Shown piece after piece: positions 9,177 through 17,449 of a DNA stretch of 64,000 nucleotides. The notes below the pieces were generated by a model, which saw only the letters and a list, made by a program, of their open reading frames with translations, made no database searches and was not told where the DNA came from. A program made the translations under genes and the position numbers. The DNA lies in assembly GCF_009362845.1 (NCBI RefSeq), contig NZ_WHNW01000008.1:1-64000 (forward strand), in the 5' to 3' direction. The number at the start of each line of letters is the position of its first letter. The first letter of the stretch is position 1. This DNA comes from Ostreibacterium oceani (GTDB taxonomy: Bacteria > Pseudomonadota > Gammaproteobacteria > Cardiobacteriales > Ostreibacteriaceae).

Positions 9177-10427
9177 ATGGATATTAAAGCACACATTCAG
9201 CAAATTGCCCAACAAGCCAAAGCCGCCGCAGAAAAAATGCGCGAAAACACCGCCGAAGCACGCCAAAGCGCTTTATTCATGATGGCGGACCAAATCAGCG
9301 CGCAATCAAATGCGATTTTAGCCGCCAACGCAAAAGACATCGAACAAGGCAAGGCCAACCAATTAAGCCCTGCCCTATTGGATCGCCTTAGCTTGACGCC
9401 AGCTCGCATTGATGCGATGGTCACTGGTATGCGAGAAATCGCCAAACAACCCGACCCGATAGGCAGTATTCGAGCATTACACACCGTACCTAGCGGCTTT
9501 AAAGTCGGCAAAATGCGAACACCCATTGGCGTTATCGGCATTATCTATGAATCACGTCCTAATGTTACCGCAGATGCGGCGGCTATTTGCTTAAAATCTG
9601 GCAACGCCTGTATTTTACGGGGTGGTAGCGAAGCATTTCATTCTAACCAAGCTATCATACACTGTATCCAAACGGCCTTGGCAAACAGTGCGTTAGACAA
9701 TCACATTATCCAATATATTGATACGACGGATCGCCAAGCGGTCAACGAAATGCTCAATGCAGTTGGATTGATTGATGTCGTCATCCCGCGCGGCGGCAAA
9801 GGCCTGGTCAAAGTCATTAGCGAACAAGCCAAAATCCCCGTTATTAAACATCTCGATGGGATATGCCACGTGTATATTGATGAATACGCCGATAGCGACA
9901 AAGCCATTGCCGTGGCATTTAATGCCAAAACCTATCGCTACGGGATTTGTGGTGCTATGGAAACGCTGTTAGTCCATCAAAAACAACAAGACCAAGTCCT
10001 GCCAACCTTAATCGACAAATTTCATGCCGCGGGCGTTTCGCTAGTCGCAGATGCGGCAACAGCGCAGTCTTTTGGCTTAATGACCGCCGATGAAATAGAC
10101 TGGCATACCGAGTACTTAGACGCGAAACTATCGATTCGCGTTGTCAACGATATTGACACGGCTATCCAGCACATCAACACCTATGGCTCGCACCATACGG
10201 ATGCCATTGTCACCGAACATATTGGTCAGCAAAACCAATTTTTAAATCGCGTTGACTCTGCCTCTGTCATGGTCAACACACCGACTTGTTTTGCCGATGG
10301 TTTTGAATATGGGCTAGGCGCTGAAATTGGCATTAGCACAGATAAATTACATGTCCGCGGCCCTGTTGGCGTCGCTGATTTAACCACAGAAAAATATATA
10401 ATTTTAGGTAACGGAGAAACACGATAA
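9177..10427 (+). CDS. proA: Gamma-glutamyl phosphate reductase
   Basis: This 416-residue member of the aldehyde dehydrogenase superfamily reduces gamma-glutamyl phosphate with NADPH in proline synthesis. Family segments are visible: [43 protein letters not shown], and the catalytic cysteine region [16 protein letters not shown]. Length is standard. proB is not adjacent. Its stop codon overlaps the rsfS start by one base (TAATG), so the two genes are translationally coupled. Confidence 0.96.
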   Translation: MDIKAHIQQIAQQAKAAAEKMRENTAEARQSALFMMADQISAQSNAILAANAKDIEQGKANQLSPALLDRLSLTPARIDAMVTGMREIAKQPDPIGSIRALHTVPSGFKVGKMRTPIGVIGIIYESRPNVTADAAAICLKSGNACILRGGSEAFHSNQAIIHCIQTALANSALDNHIIQYIDTTDRQAVNEMLNAVGLIDVVIPRGGKGLVKVISEQAKIPVIKHLDGICHVYIDEYADSDKAIAVAFNAKTYRYGICGAMETLLVHQKQQDQVLPTLIDKFHAAGVSLVADAATAQSFGLMTADEIDWHTEYLDAKLSIRVVNDIDTAIQHINTYGSHHTDAIVTEHIGQQNQFLNRVDSASVMVNTPTCFADGFEYGLGAEIGISTDKLHVRGPVGVADLTTEKYIILGNGETR

Positions 10428-10789
10428 TGATAACAGAACGTTTGTCACCTGACGCATTAAAAGACCTGGCTTTAACGGCGCTAGAAACCCTCAAAGCACA
10501 AGACGTCACCGTCCTTGACGTGCGCAACAAGGCGAGTTTCGCCGATTACATGATTGTCGCCAGTGGCACGTCAGACCGCCATTTAAAAGCCATGGCAGAC
10601 CAAGTGCATATCGATGCCAAAAAAGCCGGCAGCCCACCGTTATCGACAGAAGGCCAAGACTCGCGCAACTGGATTTTAGTCGATTTAGGTGACGTTATCG
10701 TCCACTTAATGAAACCTGAAACACGGGCACTTTATGAATTAGAGAAGCTTTGGAGCATTGGCCCTAACCGTAGCCATGAAAGTACCTAA
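10427..10789 (+). CDS. rsfS: Ribosomal silencing factor RsfS
   Basis: This 120-residue protein of the Iojap/RsfS family binds ribosomal protein uL14 and blocks subunit joining in starvation. Typical segments are DVRNKASFADYMIVASGTSDRH and the C-terminal DSRNWILVDLGDVIVHLM. The start overlaps the proA stop by one base. In many gammaproteobacteria rsfS sits with nadD and rlmH; here it follows proA, a less usual context that puts two ribosome-silencing genes (rsfS and hpf) on either side of rpoN. Confidence 0.94.
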   Translation: MITERLSPDALKDLALTALETLKAQDVTVLDVRNKASFADYMIVASGTSDRHLKAMADQVHIDAKKAGSPPLSTEGQDSRNWILVDLGDVIVHLMKPETRALYELEKLWSIGPNRSHEST

Positions 10790-10801
10790 TAACGTCAACT
10801 G

Positions 10802-10837
10802 GCATACTAACGCGCATACCAACGCGCATACCAACGC
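10802..10837. repeat. 12-bp tandem repeat, 3 copies
   Basis: The unit GCATACCAACGC occurs three times, the first copy with one change, between rsfS and rpoN. It is not coding in any believable frame. Confidence 0.8.
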
Positions 10838-10933
10838 GCACGCAAATAAGCATGCCAATGCGCCTGTCTGTATGGATAGCATGGATATCATGGGTATCAT
10901 TGCTCACTTCACATAACGCCAATGTGACGTCGA

Positions 10934-12529
10934 ATGCGCAAGCCAATCACACAGGGCACAGGCAACCAGCTGAGCACAGGCACAACGCTAAAGCAATCTC
11001 AGCAACTCACGCTCACCCCACAAATACAGCAAAGCCTTCATGTCCTTCAGCTTAACCAACAAGGCTTGGAACAAGCGGTAGCTAACATTATCGATAGCAA
11101 TGTCATGCTTGAATTAACCAATCAGCCGTCAGATTTTGAGGCAGATAACGACGCTTGGGATAACGACGCTTGGAATAATGACATTCGGGACAGTGATACT
11201 AGAGACCATGACACGATGCTATCAGATGCGCATAGCGAACCTGTGGATTTGCAAAACGACGCGATTCTCGATAGCCTACCCGCCGAGCTGGACATCGATG
11301 CCAACTGGCAAGACCTTTACGATGACCACCCAGCCGATAATTTTAGCCAAACCAGCAGCGCGACCAGCACAGAAGATTCACATTTTCATGATGACTGGGT
11401 TGCTGCAAGCGTTAGCTTTGACAGCCGTTTAGAGTCTGCCGTTGCCCTCGCACCACTCGATAATAGCCAGCAAAAAATCGCGAGTCTCATTTTGGCAAAC
11501 CTTGATAGCCGCTATTTTTTGAGTCAATCCGCCAGCGCGCTTGCCAACATGTCGGGTTATTCAGAGGCAGCCATTCAAACGGTTATTGAAATCATCAAGC
11601 ACCTCGACCCACCTGGTGTTGCCAGCCAAACGATTGCCGAGTGTTTATTAGCGCAGTTACACAGCTTGCCTGACTGCAACGAAGCCGTAATCAATGCCCA
11701 TGAAATGCTCACCCAATACTATGATTACATCGAAGTCAAACCCACCTTAATCCAGCAACGTTTAGCCATTAGCGCCGCCGAATACCAAACCGCACTCGAC
11801 CTCATTCGCACATTACAGCCCTACCCGAATAGTGTCGAGACAGCAACAGCCGACACCATCAAACCAGATGTTTATGTACATCGTCGCCTGGGTGTCTATT
11901 TTGCGACGACCAACCCTGATGTACGCTTTGATTTAGGGATTAATGCCACGTATGCGGCACTGACAAATACTGCCAAGGGCGATGAAAAGCACTTTATCAC
12001 GGCACAATTGCAAGAAGCAAACACGTTTTTACAAGCCCTAGACAAACGCTACCACACCATTTTACGCGTAGCTAATGCAATTGTAGCGGTTCAGCAGCGC
12101 TATTTCATTGACGGCCCCAGTGCGTTAAAACCACTCACGATGCAAGCCATAGCCGAGCAGCTAAATATCAACGAATCAACCGTGTCGCGCGCAGTCAACG
12201 GCAAATATTTGAGTTTTTCACAGCAATTAATCGAAATGCGGACGTTTTTTACACAAGACTTATTACGCCATCAACCTCCACACCATCAACCACCACACCA
12301 ACAAAATATCAATGCCGCCGACCCAGATACGGCAGGAATGAGTGCAAACCAAATCAAAGCCAAAATAAAACAATTAATCGAAACAGAGCCGTCAGAAAAA
12401 CCACTCAGCGACGCCAAAATAGAAAAAATATTAAAAGAACAACAAATTGATATTGCAAGAAGAACCATTGCAAAATATCGAGAATCCTTGGGAATTCCAA
12501 GCGCAAGTGAGCGCAAACGCAAAATTTAG
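10934..12529 (+). CDS. rpoN: RNA polymerase sigma-54 factor
   Basis: Sigma-54, 531 residues. Region I is the Gln/Leu-rich activator-contact segment (LKQSQQLTLTPQIQQSL, about 19-35). Region II is a strongly acidic linker with repeated DNDAW words (about 70-150). The core-binding domain follows, then the helix-turn-helix (MQAIAEQLNINESTVSRAV) and the RpoN box near the C-terminus (ARRTIAKYRESLGIPSASE). A Pro/His/Gln-rich insert (HQPPHHQPPHQQ) lies between the HTH region and the RpoN-box domain and comes from a 15-bp DNA duplication. hpf follows at 64 bases, the classical order, but lptB, which normally precedes rpoN, is absent. No clear ribosome site precedes the chosen ATG. Confidence 0.94.
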   Translation: MRKPITQGTGNQLSTGTTLKQSQQLTLTPQIQQSLHVLQLNQQGLEQAVANIIDSNVMLELTNQPSDFEADNDAWDNDAWNNDIRDSDTRDHDTMLSDAHSEPVDLQNDAILDSLPAELDIDANWQDLYDDHPADNFSQTSSATSTEDSHFHDDWVAASVSFDSRLESAVALAPLDNSQQKIASLILANLDSRYFLSQSASALANMSGYSEAAIQTVIEIIKHLDPPGVASQTIAECLLAQLHSLPDCNEAVINAHEMLTQYYDYIEVKPTLIQQRLAISAAEYQTALDLIRTLQPYPNSVETATADTIKPDVYVHRRLGVYFATTNPDVRFDLGINATYAALTNTAKGDEKHFITAQLQEANTFLQALDKRYHTILRVANAIVAVQQRYFIDGPSALKPLTMQAIAEQLNINESTVSRAVNGKYLSFSQQLIEMRTFFTQDLLRHQPPHHQPPHQQNINAADPDTAGMSANQIKAKIKQLIETEPSEKPLSDAKIEKILKEQQIDIARRTIAKYRESLGIPSASERKRKI

Positions 12530-12593
12530 GTTATACTGAGTCAATATAAATTAATTTTACCGTGATTTTTATTCATTAACAGAGGAGAAAAAT

Positions 12594-12887
12594 ATGAATC
12601 TCAATATTACTGGCCACCATGTTGAAGTTACCGATGCACTAAGAGACTATGTGACTGATAAAATGGCCCGTATTGAAGGTCACCACGATAAAATCATTAG
12701 CGTAAACGTGACACTAAAAGTCGAAAAACTAGACCAAAAAGCAGAAGCCACGCTACAATTAGCAGGCAATACCATTCACGCAGATTCAAGCAAACCCGAT
12801 ATGTACGCAGCGATTGATGACATGATTGATGTGCTCGATCGGCAAGTTAGACACCATAAAAGACGCATTACTGACCACCGTGGTTAA
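12594..12887 (+). CDS. hpf: Ribosome hibernation promoting factor (short HPF)
   Basis: This 97-residue protein is a short HPF, binding the 30S decoding region and promoting 100S dimers in stationary phase. The family start MNLNITGHHVEVTDALRDYV and the C-terminal DMYAAIDDMIDVLDRQV are present. AGAGGAG sits just before the ATG. Conserved position downstream of rpoN. A second, more distant HPF/RaiA-like gene is at 45.4 kb. Confidence 0.95.
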   Translation: MNLNITGHHVEVTDALRDYVTDKMARIEGHHDKIISVNVTLKVEKLDQKAEATLQLAGNTIHADSSKPDMYAAIDDMIDVLDRQVRHHKRRITDHRG

Positions 12888-12963
12888 TTAATCAACAAAA
12901 TTCACCACTTTATTTTAAACCCGACACTGCCACTACGCCATAGCATACACGCAAAAAGCATCC

Positions 12964-12999
12964 AATGCTTGATTAAAATGCTTGATTAAAATGCTTGAC
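12964..12999. repeat. 13-bp tandem repeat
   Basis: The unit AATGCTTGATTAA is present twice, plus a third partial copy, in the hpf to helicase spacer. Confidence 0.75.
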
Positions 13000-13023
13000 T
13001 AGTGGCGGTCTAACGACAAATCT

Positions 13024-14613
13024 ATGGACAAAAAAATTAATACGACGACTGAAAATCCACTTCACTTTTCTCATTTACCAATACACCCTGCACTACAAGC
13101 GGCACTGGCGCAAAAAAAATGGCAACAATGCACCCCCATACAAGCCAAAACGCTACCGTTAACACTGGCAGGCAACGACATTGCAGGCAAGGCGCAAACA
13201 GGCACAGGCAAAACAGCTGCCTTTCTCATTGCCGTTTATCATTATCTCATGACAAACCCGGTCCAACCCAATGAGACAGGGCCGTGGGGGCTTATTTTGG
13301 CGCCCACGCGCGAACTCGCGGCGCAAATCTACGAAGATGCCCTGGAAATCGGCTGCTATACAGGGCTTCGCCCCGTCGTAATTTATGGCGGCAAAGAATA
13401 CGATCAACAAAAAGCCGAATTTAGCGAGTCTCAACCCGATATTATTATCGGCACACCGGGGCGCATTATTGATTTATTTAAGCAGCGGTTGTTTAGCTTA
13501 AAAAATATTGACTGTTTTGTCCTAGATGAAGCCGATAGAATGTTTGACTTAGGTTTTATCTCTGATATTCGTTATTTGCTCAAGACAATGCCTGCAGCAG
13601 ATAAGCGACTTAACCTGATTTTTTCGGCCACCTTTACTTATCGCGTTCAAGAACTCGCCTACGAGTACTTAAATGGTCCAAAACTCATCGAAATCGAGTC
13701 CGCCACACAGGCCGCCGACCAAGTAACCCAACGCATGTACCATGTTGCAAATACTGAGAAAACACCGCTACTGATTGGGCAGTTACAGCAATTAGCGCCT
13801 GAAAAAGCCATCGTTTTTGTCAACACCAAACACGTATTAGAACGCCTCGCACATACACTGAGCCACCATGGTTTTAATGTTGCCGAATTGTCGGGAGACG
13901 TGTCACAGCACCGACGAGAAAAATTACTCAAAGCATTCCAGTCAGGCGAAAAAAACATTCTACTCGCCACCGATGTCGCCGCCCGTGGACTGCATGTCGA
14001 TGACATTAGCCATGTTTTTAATTACGACTTGCCACAACACCCTGAAGACTATATTCACCGAATTGGTCGCACGGCACGCGCTGGTAAATCGGGGATGGCG
14101 ATTAGTTTTTGCTGCGAAGATTACGCCTACCATTTGCCTGAAATTGAAGAAAAACTCGGCGCAAAAATCCAAAGCGAAAACATCACTGATGACATGTTAG
14201 CCGATGTCCAACCAACACCCGAATTCGTCCCCCAGCCCAAACACCAAGGAAAATCAAAACCCAGCCCAAATCGCGCTGGACAATCACGCACTGGACAATC
14301 ACGCACTGGACAATCACGCACTGGACAATCACGCACTGGACAATCACGCACTGGACAATCACGCACTGGACAATCACGCACTGGACAATCACGCACTGGA
14401 CAATCACGCACGGGGCAATCTCGAACCAATCAGTCAAAAACAGGGGAGTCAAAAACAGGGCAGTCAAAGGCGGGACAACCACGCAATGACAAGCCACGCC
14501 CCAATCAATCACGGACCAATCAGCCACGCCAAAAATCTCAATCCAACAGCGCAGATAACAATGCAACGGGTAACACAACAGGTAACACAGCCCCTAGCAC
14601 TGGCGAGTCTTAA
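13024..14613 (+). CDS. DEAD-box RNA helicase with repeat tail
   Basis: An ATP-dependent RNA helicase of 529 residues, RhlB/RhlE-like. Visible motifs are the Q-motif region (WQQCTPIQAKTLP), Walker A AQTGTGKT (57-64), PTRELA, TPGR, DEAD (168-171), SAT and HRIGRTARAG (from residue 345). The catalytic core ends near residue 385. The tail of about 145 residues is basic and disordered, and residues 419-463 are nine copies of GQSRT, encoded by nine copies of a 15-bp DNA repeat. Such basic tails usually bind RNA or other proteins. The repeat number probably changes easily without shifting the frame. No operon partner is evident. Confidence 0.93.
   Translation: MDKKINTTTENPLHFSHLPIHPALQAALAQKKWQQCTPIQAKTLPLTLAGNDIAGKAQTGTGKTAAFLIAVYHYLMTNPVQPNETGPWGLILAPTRELAAQIYEDALEIGCYTGLRPVVIYGGKEYDQQKAEFSESQPDIIIGTPGRIIDLFKQRLFSLKNIDCFVLDEADRMFDLGFISDIRYLLKTMPAADKRLNLIFSATFTYRVQELAYEYLNGPKLIEIESATQAADQVTQRMYHVANTEKTPLLIGQLQQLAPEKAIVFVNTKHVLERLAHTLSHHGFNVAELSGDVSQHRREKLLKAFQSGEKNILLATDVAARGLHVDDISHVFNYDLPQHPEDYIHRIGRTARAGKSGMAISFCCEDYAYHLPEIEEKLGAKIQSENITDDMLADVQPTPEFVPQPKHQGKSKPSPNRAGQSRTGQSRTGQSRTGQSRTGQSRTGQSRTGQSRTGQSRTGQSRTGQSRTNQSKTGESKTGQSKAGQPRNDKPRPNQSRTNQPRQKSQSNSADNNATGNTTGNTAPSTGES
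14278..14412 (+). repeat. 15-bp tandem repeat, 9 copies, in helicase gene
   Basis: The unit GGACAATCACGCACT is repeated nine times head to tail: eight exact copies and a last copy with one change, followed by degenerate relatives. Because the unit is a multiple of three, other frames on both strands also stay open and give false ORFs. Confidence 0.97.
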
Positions 14614-14731
14614 CCCCATAATCGTCTGCAAAACACACGGCGAACAACAGTACGCCAATTAATGCAATCAATATGGCTCATATTAAATGCACCCTGCCTC
14701 AGATACCACATTTGAGGCAGGTGAATTAAGC

Positions 14732-15211
14732 ATGGATTCTGAGTATGGGTTACTACATATGGATTACTTTGTCGAGCTTGGTCATATAGGGCTTTTTATC
14801 GCTGCGTTTTTGGCGGCAACCTTATTACCTCTCAGTTCTGAGTTGGTGCTAAGCTCACTCCTATTAGCAGGTTTGCCTGCGATTAGCCTCGTTCTCACAG
14901 CAACAACGGGTAATGTATTGGGGTCGTTCTGCAACTATCTCATTGGTTATTGGGGATCGCAACAACTAACTAACACCCAGTTAAATAAATGGCTGCAACG
15001 CGCTGAAAATTCACTACGTCAGGCACGCATTCGCTATCAAAAATGGGGGTTAGTTGCGTTACTTTTTGCTTGGGTACCTGTGATTGGCGATCCATTGACG
15101 TTGGTTGCTGGCGTATTGCGCGTGCCGTGGGTTGCTTTTGTCATTTTAGTCACGATAGGCAAACTGCTCCGCTATATTGTTATCACCTATTTTGTCTTAC
15201 AAATCAGCTAA
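14732..15211 (+). CDS. YqaA/DedA-family membrane protein
   Basis: An inner-membrane protein of about 159 residues in the VTT/SNARE-associated (DedA-like, YqaA) family. It has hydrophobic segments at about 17-65 (FIAAFLAATLLPLSSELVLSS and following) and near the C-terminus, plus the conserved glycine-rich GSFCNYLIGYWG and FAWVPVIGDPLTLVAG. Proteins of this superfamily act in lipid carrier handling or envelope stability; the exact role of YqaA is not known. The frame is open from 14687; 14732 is chosen because AGGCAGGTG lies at a suitable distance. A third possible start is 14759. Confidence 0.82.
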   Translation: MDSEYGLLHMDYFVELGHIGLFIAAFLAATLLPLSSELVLSSLLLAGLPAISLVLTATTGNVLGSFCNYLIGYWGSQQLTNTQLNKWLQRAENSLRQARIRYQKWGLVALLFAWVPVIGDPLTLVAGVLRVPWVAFVILVTIGKLLRYIVITYFVLQIS

Positions 15212-15253
15212 CCCAATTGTCAATCAAGCTAACAAATTGATTTTATTTTTCTA

Positions 15254-15430
15254 ATAACTAAAACACAGCCACCTGAGTTAATCGCCACCATCGCCATCAT
15301 TGCCATCATTGCCATCATCGCCACCATCGCCACCATCGCCATCAACGGCTTTTTCAAGGACAATCACATAGCCACCTGAGTTAATCGCTTTGTTGATGTC
15401 GTCTGCCATATTTTCGTCGCTCATGCGCAA
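15254..15430 (-). pseudogene. Decayed third copy of the toxin junction module
   Basis: On the minus strand, 15340-15430 encodes the conserved words RMSDENMADDINKAINSGGY and VIVLEKAVDG, matching the intact copies at 16.7-16.9 kb and 18.0-18.1 kb. Where those continue toward ISGGLNGG, this copy runs into a simple repeat of GATGGC/GATGGTGGC words (about 15288-15341), then into a second fragment that again reads AINSGGCVLV in a different frame (15254-15285). The homology begins about 20 bp after the stop codon of the preceding membrane-protein gene. There is no toxin tail. I read it as the remnant of a third cassette. Confidence 0.8.
15288..15341. repeat. Simple 6/9-bp repeat inside decayed cassette
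   Basis: Alternating GCCATC, GCCATT and GCCACC words (GATGGC, AATGGC and GGTGGC on the other strand) form an imperfect microsatellite, starting and ending at the same AINSGG / AVDG sequence of the cassette. It looks like slippage growth within the module. Confidence 0.8.
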
Positions 15431-15447
15431 ATCTAAGCTGCCTAAAT

Positions 15448-16131
15448 TTAAGTATCTATCCGCTTTATTATTTTTATTCCGCATCTTGAACAGCATAAAT
15501 GTTTTTTTAAAACTTTTTTTGATTGCATTTGCAGTGATGACTTGCAGTAAGGGCATTTAAATCGATATAGTAAAGCTTTATAGCCCAGAAAGAAAAATGA
15601 CAAATAAATCGATGTATATAGCCAAAGCTCAAACATACTATTAACCTTTAAGACATAAGGGTTAAAGAAAAACACAATTGAGAGCATAAATAAAAGAAAA
15701 AAGGCTAACTTTCGCCAATCGAAAGCAAAAAGAAAATCATAATTTAATTTTTTTGATTCTGGTAATATATCATTAGCAAAAATATTCTCACCACATTTAA
15801 AACAGCAATTACTTTTTAACATAAATAGGATCTTCTTATTAGATAGCGTGGACAGCGATTGAGTACAACTAGGGCAGCGTATTGGTTTTAGAAGTCTATA
15901 ATTTCTGTGTGTGCTATAAACTATTAAAGACACTGGGATTAGGCATGCTAATATATGAGGTAATAATATTGTGTCATATATTATATCTATCCAGTCCCAA
16001 AAAATAAAAAAACAACAGAACAATGAAAATACGCTAAAGTATATTTGCATATCCCGCTTTGGATTATTTGTGACTGAAAGAGGAAAAATATTCAGTTTAT
16101 TAAAAAACTGTTTGTCTATATTTTTTTTCAT
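15448..16131 (-). CDS. Membrane protein with two four-cysteine ribbons, putative immunity protein
   Basis: I do not recognise a named family. The 227-residue protein has a hydrophobic hairpin at about 30-72, a first ribbon (CPSC then CCFKCG), two further hydrophobic segments, and a second ribbon (CPYC then CSRCG) near the end. The repeated ribbon-plus-membrane layout suggests an internal duplication. Its ATG overlaps the stop of the upstream toxin-tail gene as ATGA (16128-16131), the coupling expected of a toxin-immunity pair. The DNA is clearly more AT-rich than the neighbouring housekeeping genes, suggesting acquisition. Immunity function is inferred from position, coupling and membrane nature only. 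Confidence 0.65.
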   Translation of the reverse strand: MKKNIDKQFFNKLNIFPLSVTNNPKRDMQIYFSVFSLFCCFFIFWDWIDIIYDTILLPHILACLIPVSLIVYSTHRNYRLLKPIRCPSCTQSLSTLSNKKILFMLKSNCCFKCGENIFANDILPESKKLNYDFLFAFDWRKLAFFLLFMLSIVFFFNPYVLKVNSMFELWLYTSIYLSFFFLGYKALLYRFKCPYCKSSLQMQSKKVLKKHLCCSRCGIKIIKRIDT

Positions 16132-17075
16132 TCTTTAATTTTCTTACTTCGTTTGCAATTAGCTAAATCAGTTGAAAATTGGAATTCAATTCTCCAGTTC
16201 ACAAATATGCTAATTATAGAAGCCATAATAATAACTGCAAGCAAACCGACTATAGCACTTAATGCGCCTAACGCTATTAAAGAAAATACAGTAGTTACGA
16301 TAGTCCAAAATAATATTATTTCCACGTATTCTTGTATTGCATTCCATGCTTCCTCTTTTGTGCATCCTGCTTCTATCAATTGTTGATACTTTCCTTCTAA
16401 GTCTATGACGGTTAGAATTAAGTTTAAAATAGTAGCAATTTTCCCCATCATGCCAGGTATATTTGCAAGCGTTTCTTTTATAACTGTATCACCTTCTTCT
16501 GTATCTAGGATAGACAATGTTTGCATCCCTAGACCTGATAATAGCAGGCATGATGAGCTACCAGATTTTCCTTCTATACTTAATGATTTTTTATCGGTGT
16601 CACAGGAATCTCCTTTGCCTTCACTGACACTAAAACTCCCCCCATTCAACCCGCCGCTGATTTTCCAGCTTTGGCTACCTGTTTGGGCATTATACGTCAT
16701 GTAGACGTAAATGGCATCACGACCCACGCCATCAACGGCTTTTTCAGGCACAATCACATACCCGCCTGAGTTAATCGCCTTGTTGATGTCGTCTGCCATG
16801 TATTCATTGCTCATGCGCACGTTAGCCAGTTGGTCACGGTTGTTTTTGTCGATTTGATAAATCTTTTGTCCCTGAGCGGCCGCGCGTTGCAAGCCCGATA
16901 CCGTGGAGATGCCGTAGCATTCATTGTTGTCGGGGTTGACTTCCTCATTACAAAACAGTTGTTCAGAAATCGCGCTTTCAAGCAGCGATGAATTCATCCC
17001 CATCGCAAAGCCAATCGACGGCGCATTGACCGTTCTCGCCCCCACGGCCTGAAACCCCCGCATGTTCGTCGACAT
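16128..17075 (-). CDS. Orphan polymorphic-toxin C-terminal module, cassette 1
   Basis: Residues 1-145 are a conserved module: GFAMG...SSLLESAISEQLF, GISTVSGLQRAAAQGQKIY, DDINKAINSGGYVIVPEK and the junction ISGGLNGG. From memory this resembles the region just before the variable C-terminus of very large secreted transglutaminase-domain/RHS-like proteins. Residues 146-315 are a unique tail: Ser/Gly-rich at first, then helical, with a long hydrophobic hairpin at about 250-298 and a basic end (CKRSKKIKE). The ATG at 17075 is probably internal: the same frame is open upstream to about 17179 and encodes plausible protein (LRVAYRENEYPLALPGS), directly after the stop of the previous small gene. So this is a 5'-truncated unit rather than a whole gene. 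The coupled gene at 15448-16131 is the likely immunity partner. Confidence 0.7.
   Translation of the reverse strand: MSTNMRGFQAVGARTVNAPSIGFAMGMNSSLLESAISEQLFCNEEVNPDNNECYGISTVSGLQRAAAQGQKIYQIDKNNRDQLANVRMSNEYMADDINKAINSGGYVIVPEKAVDGVGRDAIYVYMTYNAQTGSQSWKISGGLNGGSFSVSEGKGDSCDTDKKSLSIEGKSGSSSCLLLSGLGMQTLSILDTEEGDTVIKETLANIPGMMGKIATILNLILTVIDLEGKYQQLIEAGCTKEEAWNAIQEYVEIILFWTIVTTVFSLIALGALSAIVGLLAVIIMASIISIFVNWRIEFQFSTDLANCKRSKKIKE
16639..16925 (-). repeat. 287-bp junction repeat, copy 1
   Basis: Nearly the same DNA occurs at 17869-18155, with equal length and roughly nine in ten bases shared by eye over the part nearest the 5' edge; the middle is more diverged. On the minus strand it runs from NECYGISTV to ISGGLNGG. 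The tails after it differ completely. Confidence 0.88.
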
Positions 17076-17176
17076 ACTGCCCGGCAGCGCTAGCGGATAT
17101 TCATTTTCACGATACGCGACACGAAGCCTTGACGCAGATGGTAAAAATTGTAAACAACCCGAAGAAATCTTACATG

Positions 17177-17449
17177 TTAGCCAAAAAATAAACTCACCAA
17201 GCTAAAAATCAGAAAATTAATTAGAAAAATAATCAACATTTGCAGCAACGTAGCTCTGTTAGACTTTAATAAAACTGATTTTAAATTATCTCGTTCAATA
17301 TACAGCATCAATAAAAAAGCCATAAGCGCATTAATAGCGAAACTTCCGTAACGATAATCTTTTAATGCCAGAACCAACAATAGGCACACCACCCCAAAAA
17401 AAGCAAAAATAATACATTTAGCTAGGGTGAAAAGAGTTTTTTTAATCAC
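17177..17449 (-). CDS. Small membrane protein, putative immunity protein of cassette 2
   Basis: An unrecognised protein of about 90 residues with three hydrophobic segments (roughly residues 8-28, 36-50 and 68-88). I choose the GTG at 17449, which overlaps the stop of the preceding toxin-tail frame by eight bases; a longer version from 17479 (100 residues) would overlap by 38. Its stop lies immediately before the in-frame start of cassette 1. The DNA is AT-rich. Position and membrane character suggest it protects against the cassette 2 tail. Confidence 0.62.
   Translation of the reverse strand: MIKKTLFTLAKCIIFAFFGVVCLLLVLALKDYRYGSFAINALMAFLLMLYIERDNLKSVLLKSNRATLLQMLIIFLINFLIFSLVSLFFG

Noticed and set aside
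14278-14412. Possible CRISPR array
   Set aside because: Units are contiguous with no spacers and are in frame in a conserved gene. The same applies to 42240-42365.
14127-14578. Reverse-strand ORFs with VRDCP or VIVQC pentapeptide repeats
   Set aside because: They are the other-frame readings of the 15-bp repeat in the helicase gene; a multiple-of-three repeat keeps all frames open.
15278-15556. 92-aa ORF as an independent gene
   Set aside because: Its first half overlaps the ribbon-protein gene antisense of frame, and its second half is the decayed cassette plus simple repeat; there is no start context.
16128-17075. Reading the conserved module as a pilin or adhesin
   Set aside because: No prepilin signal or sorting motif; the repeated module with variable tails and coupled membrane genes fits toxin cassettes better.
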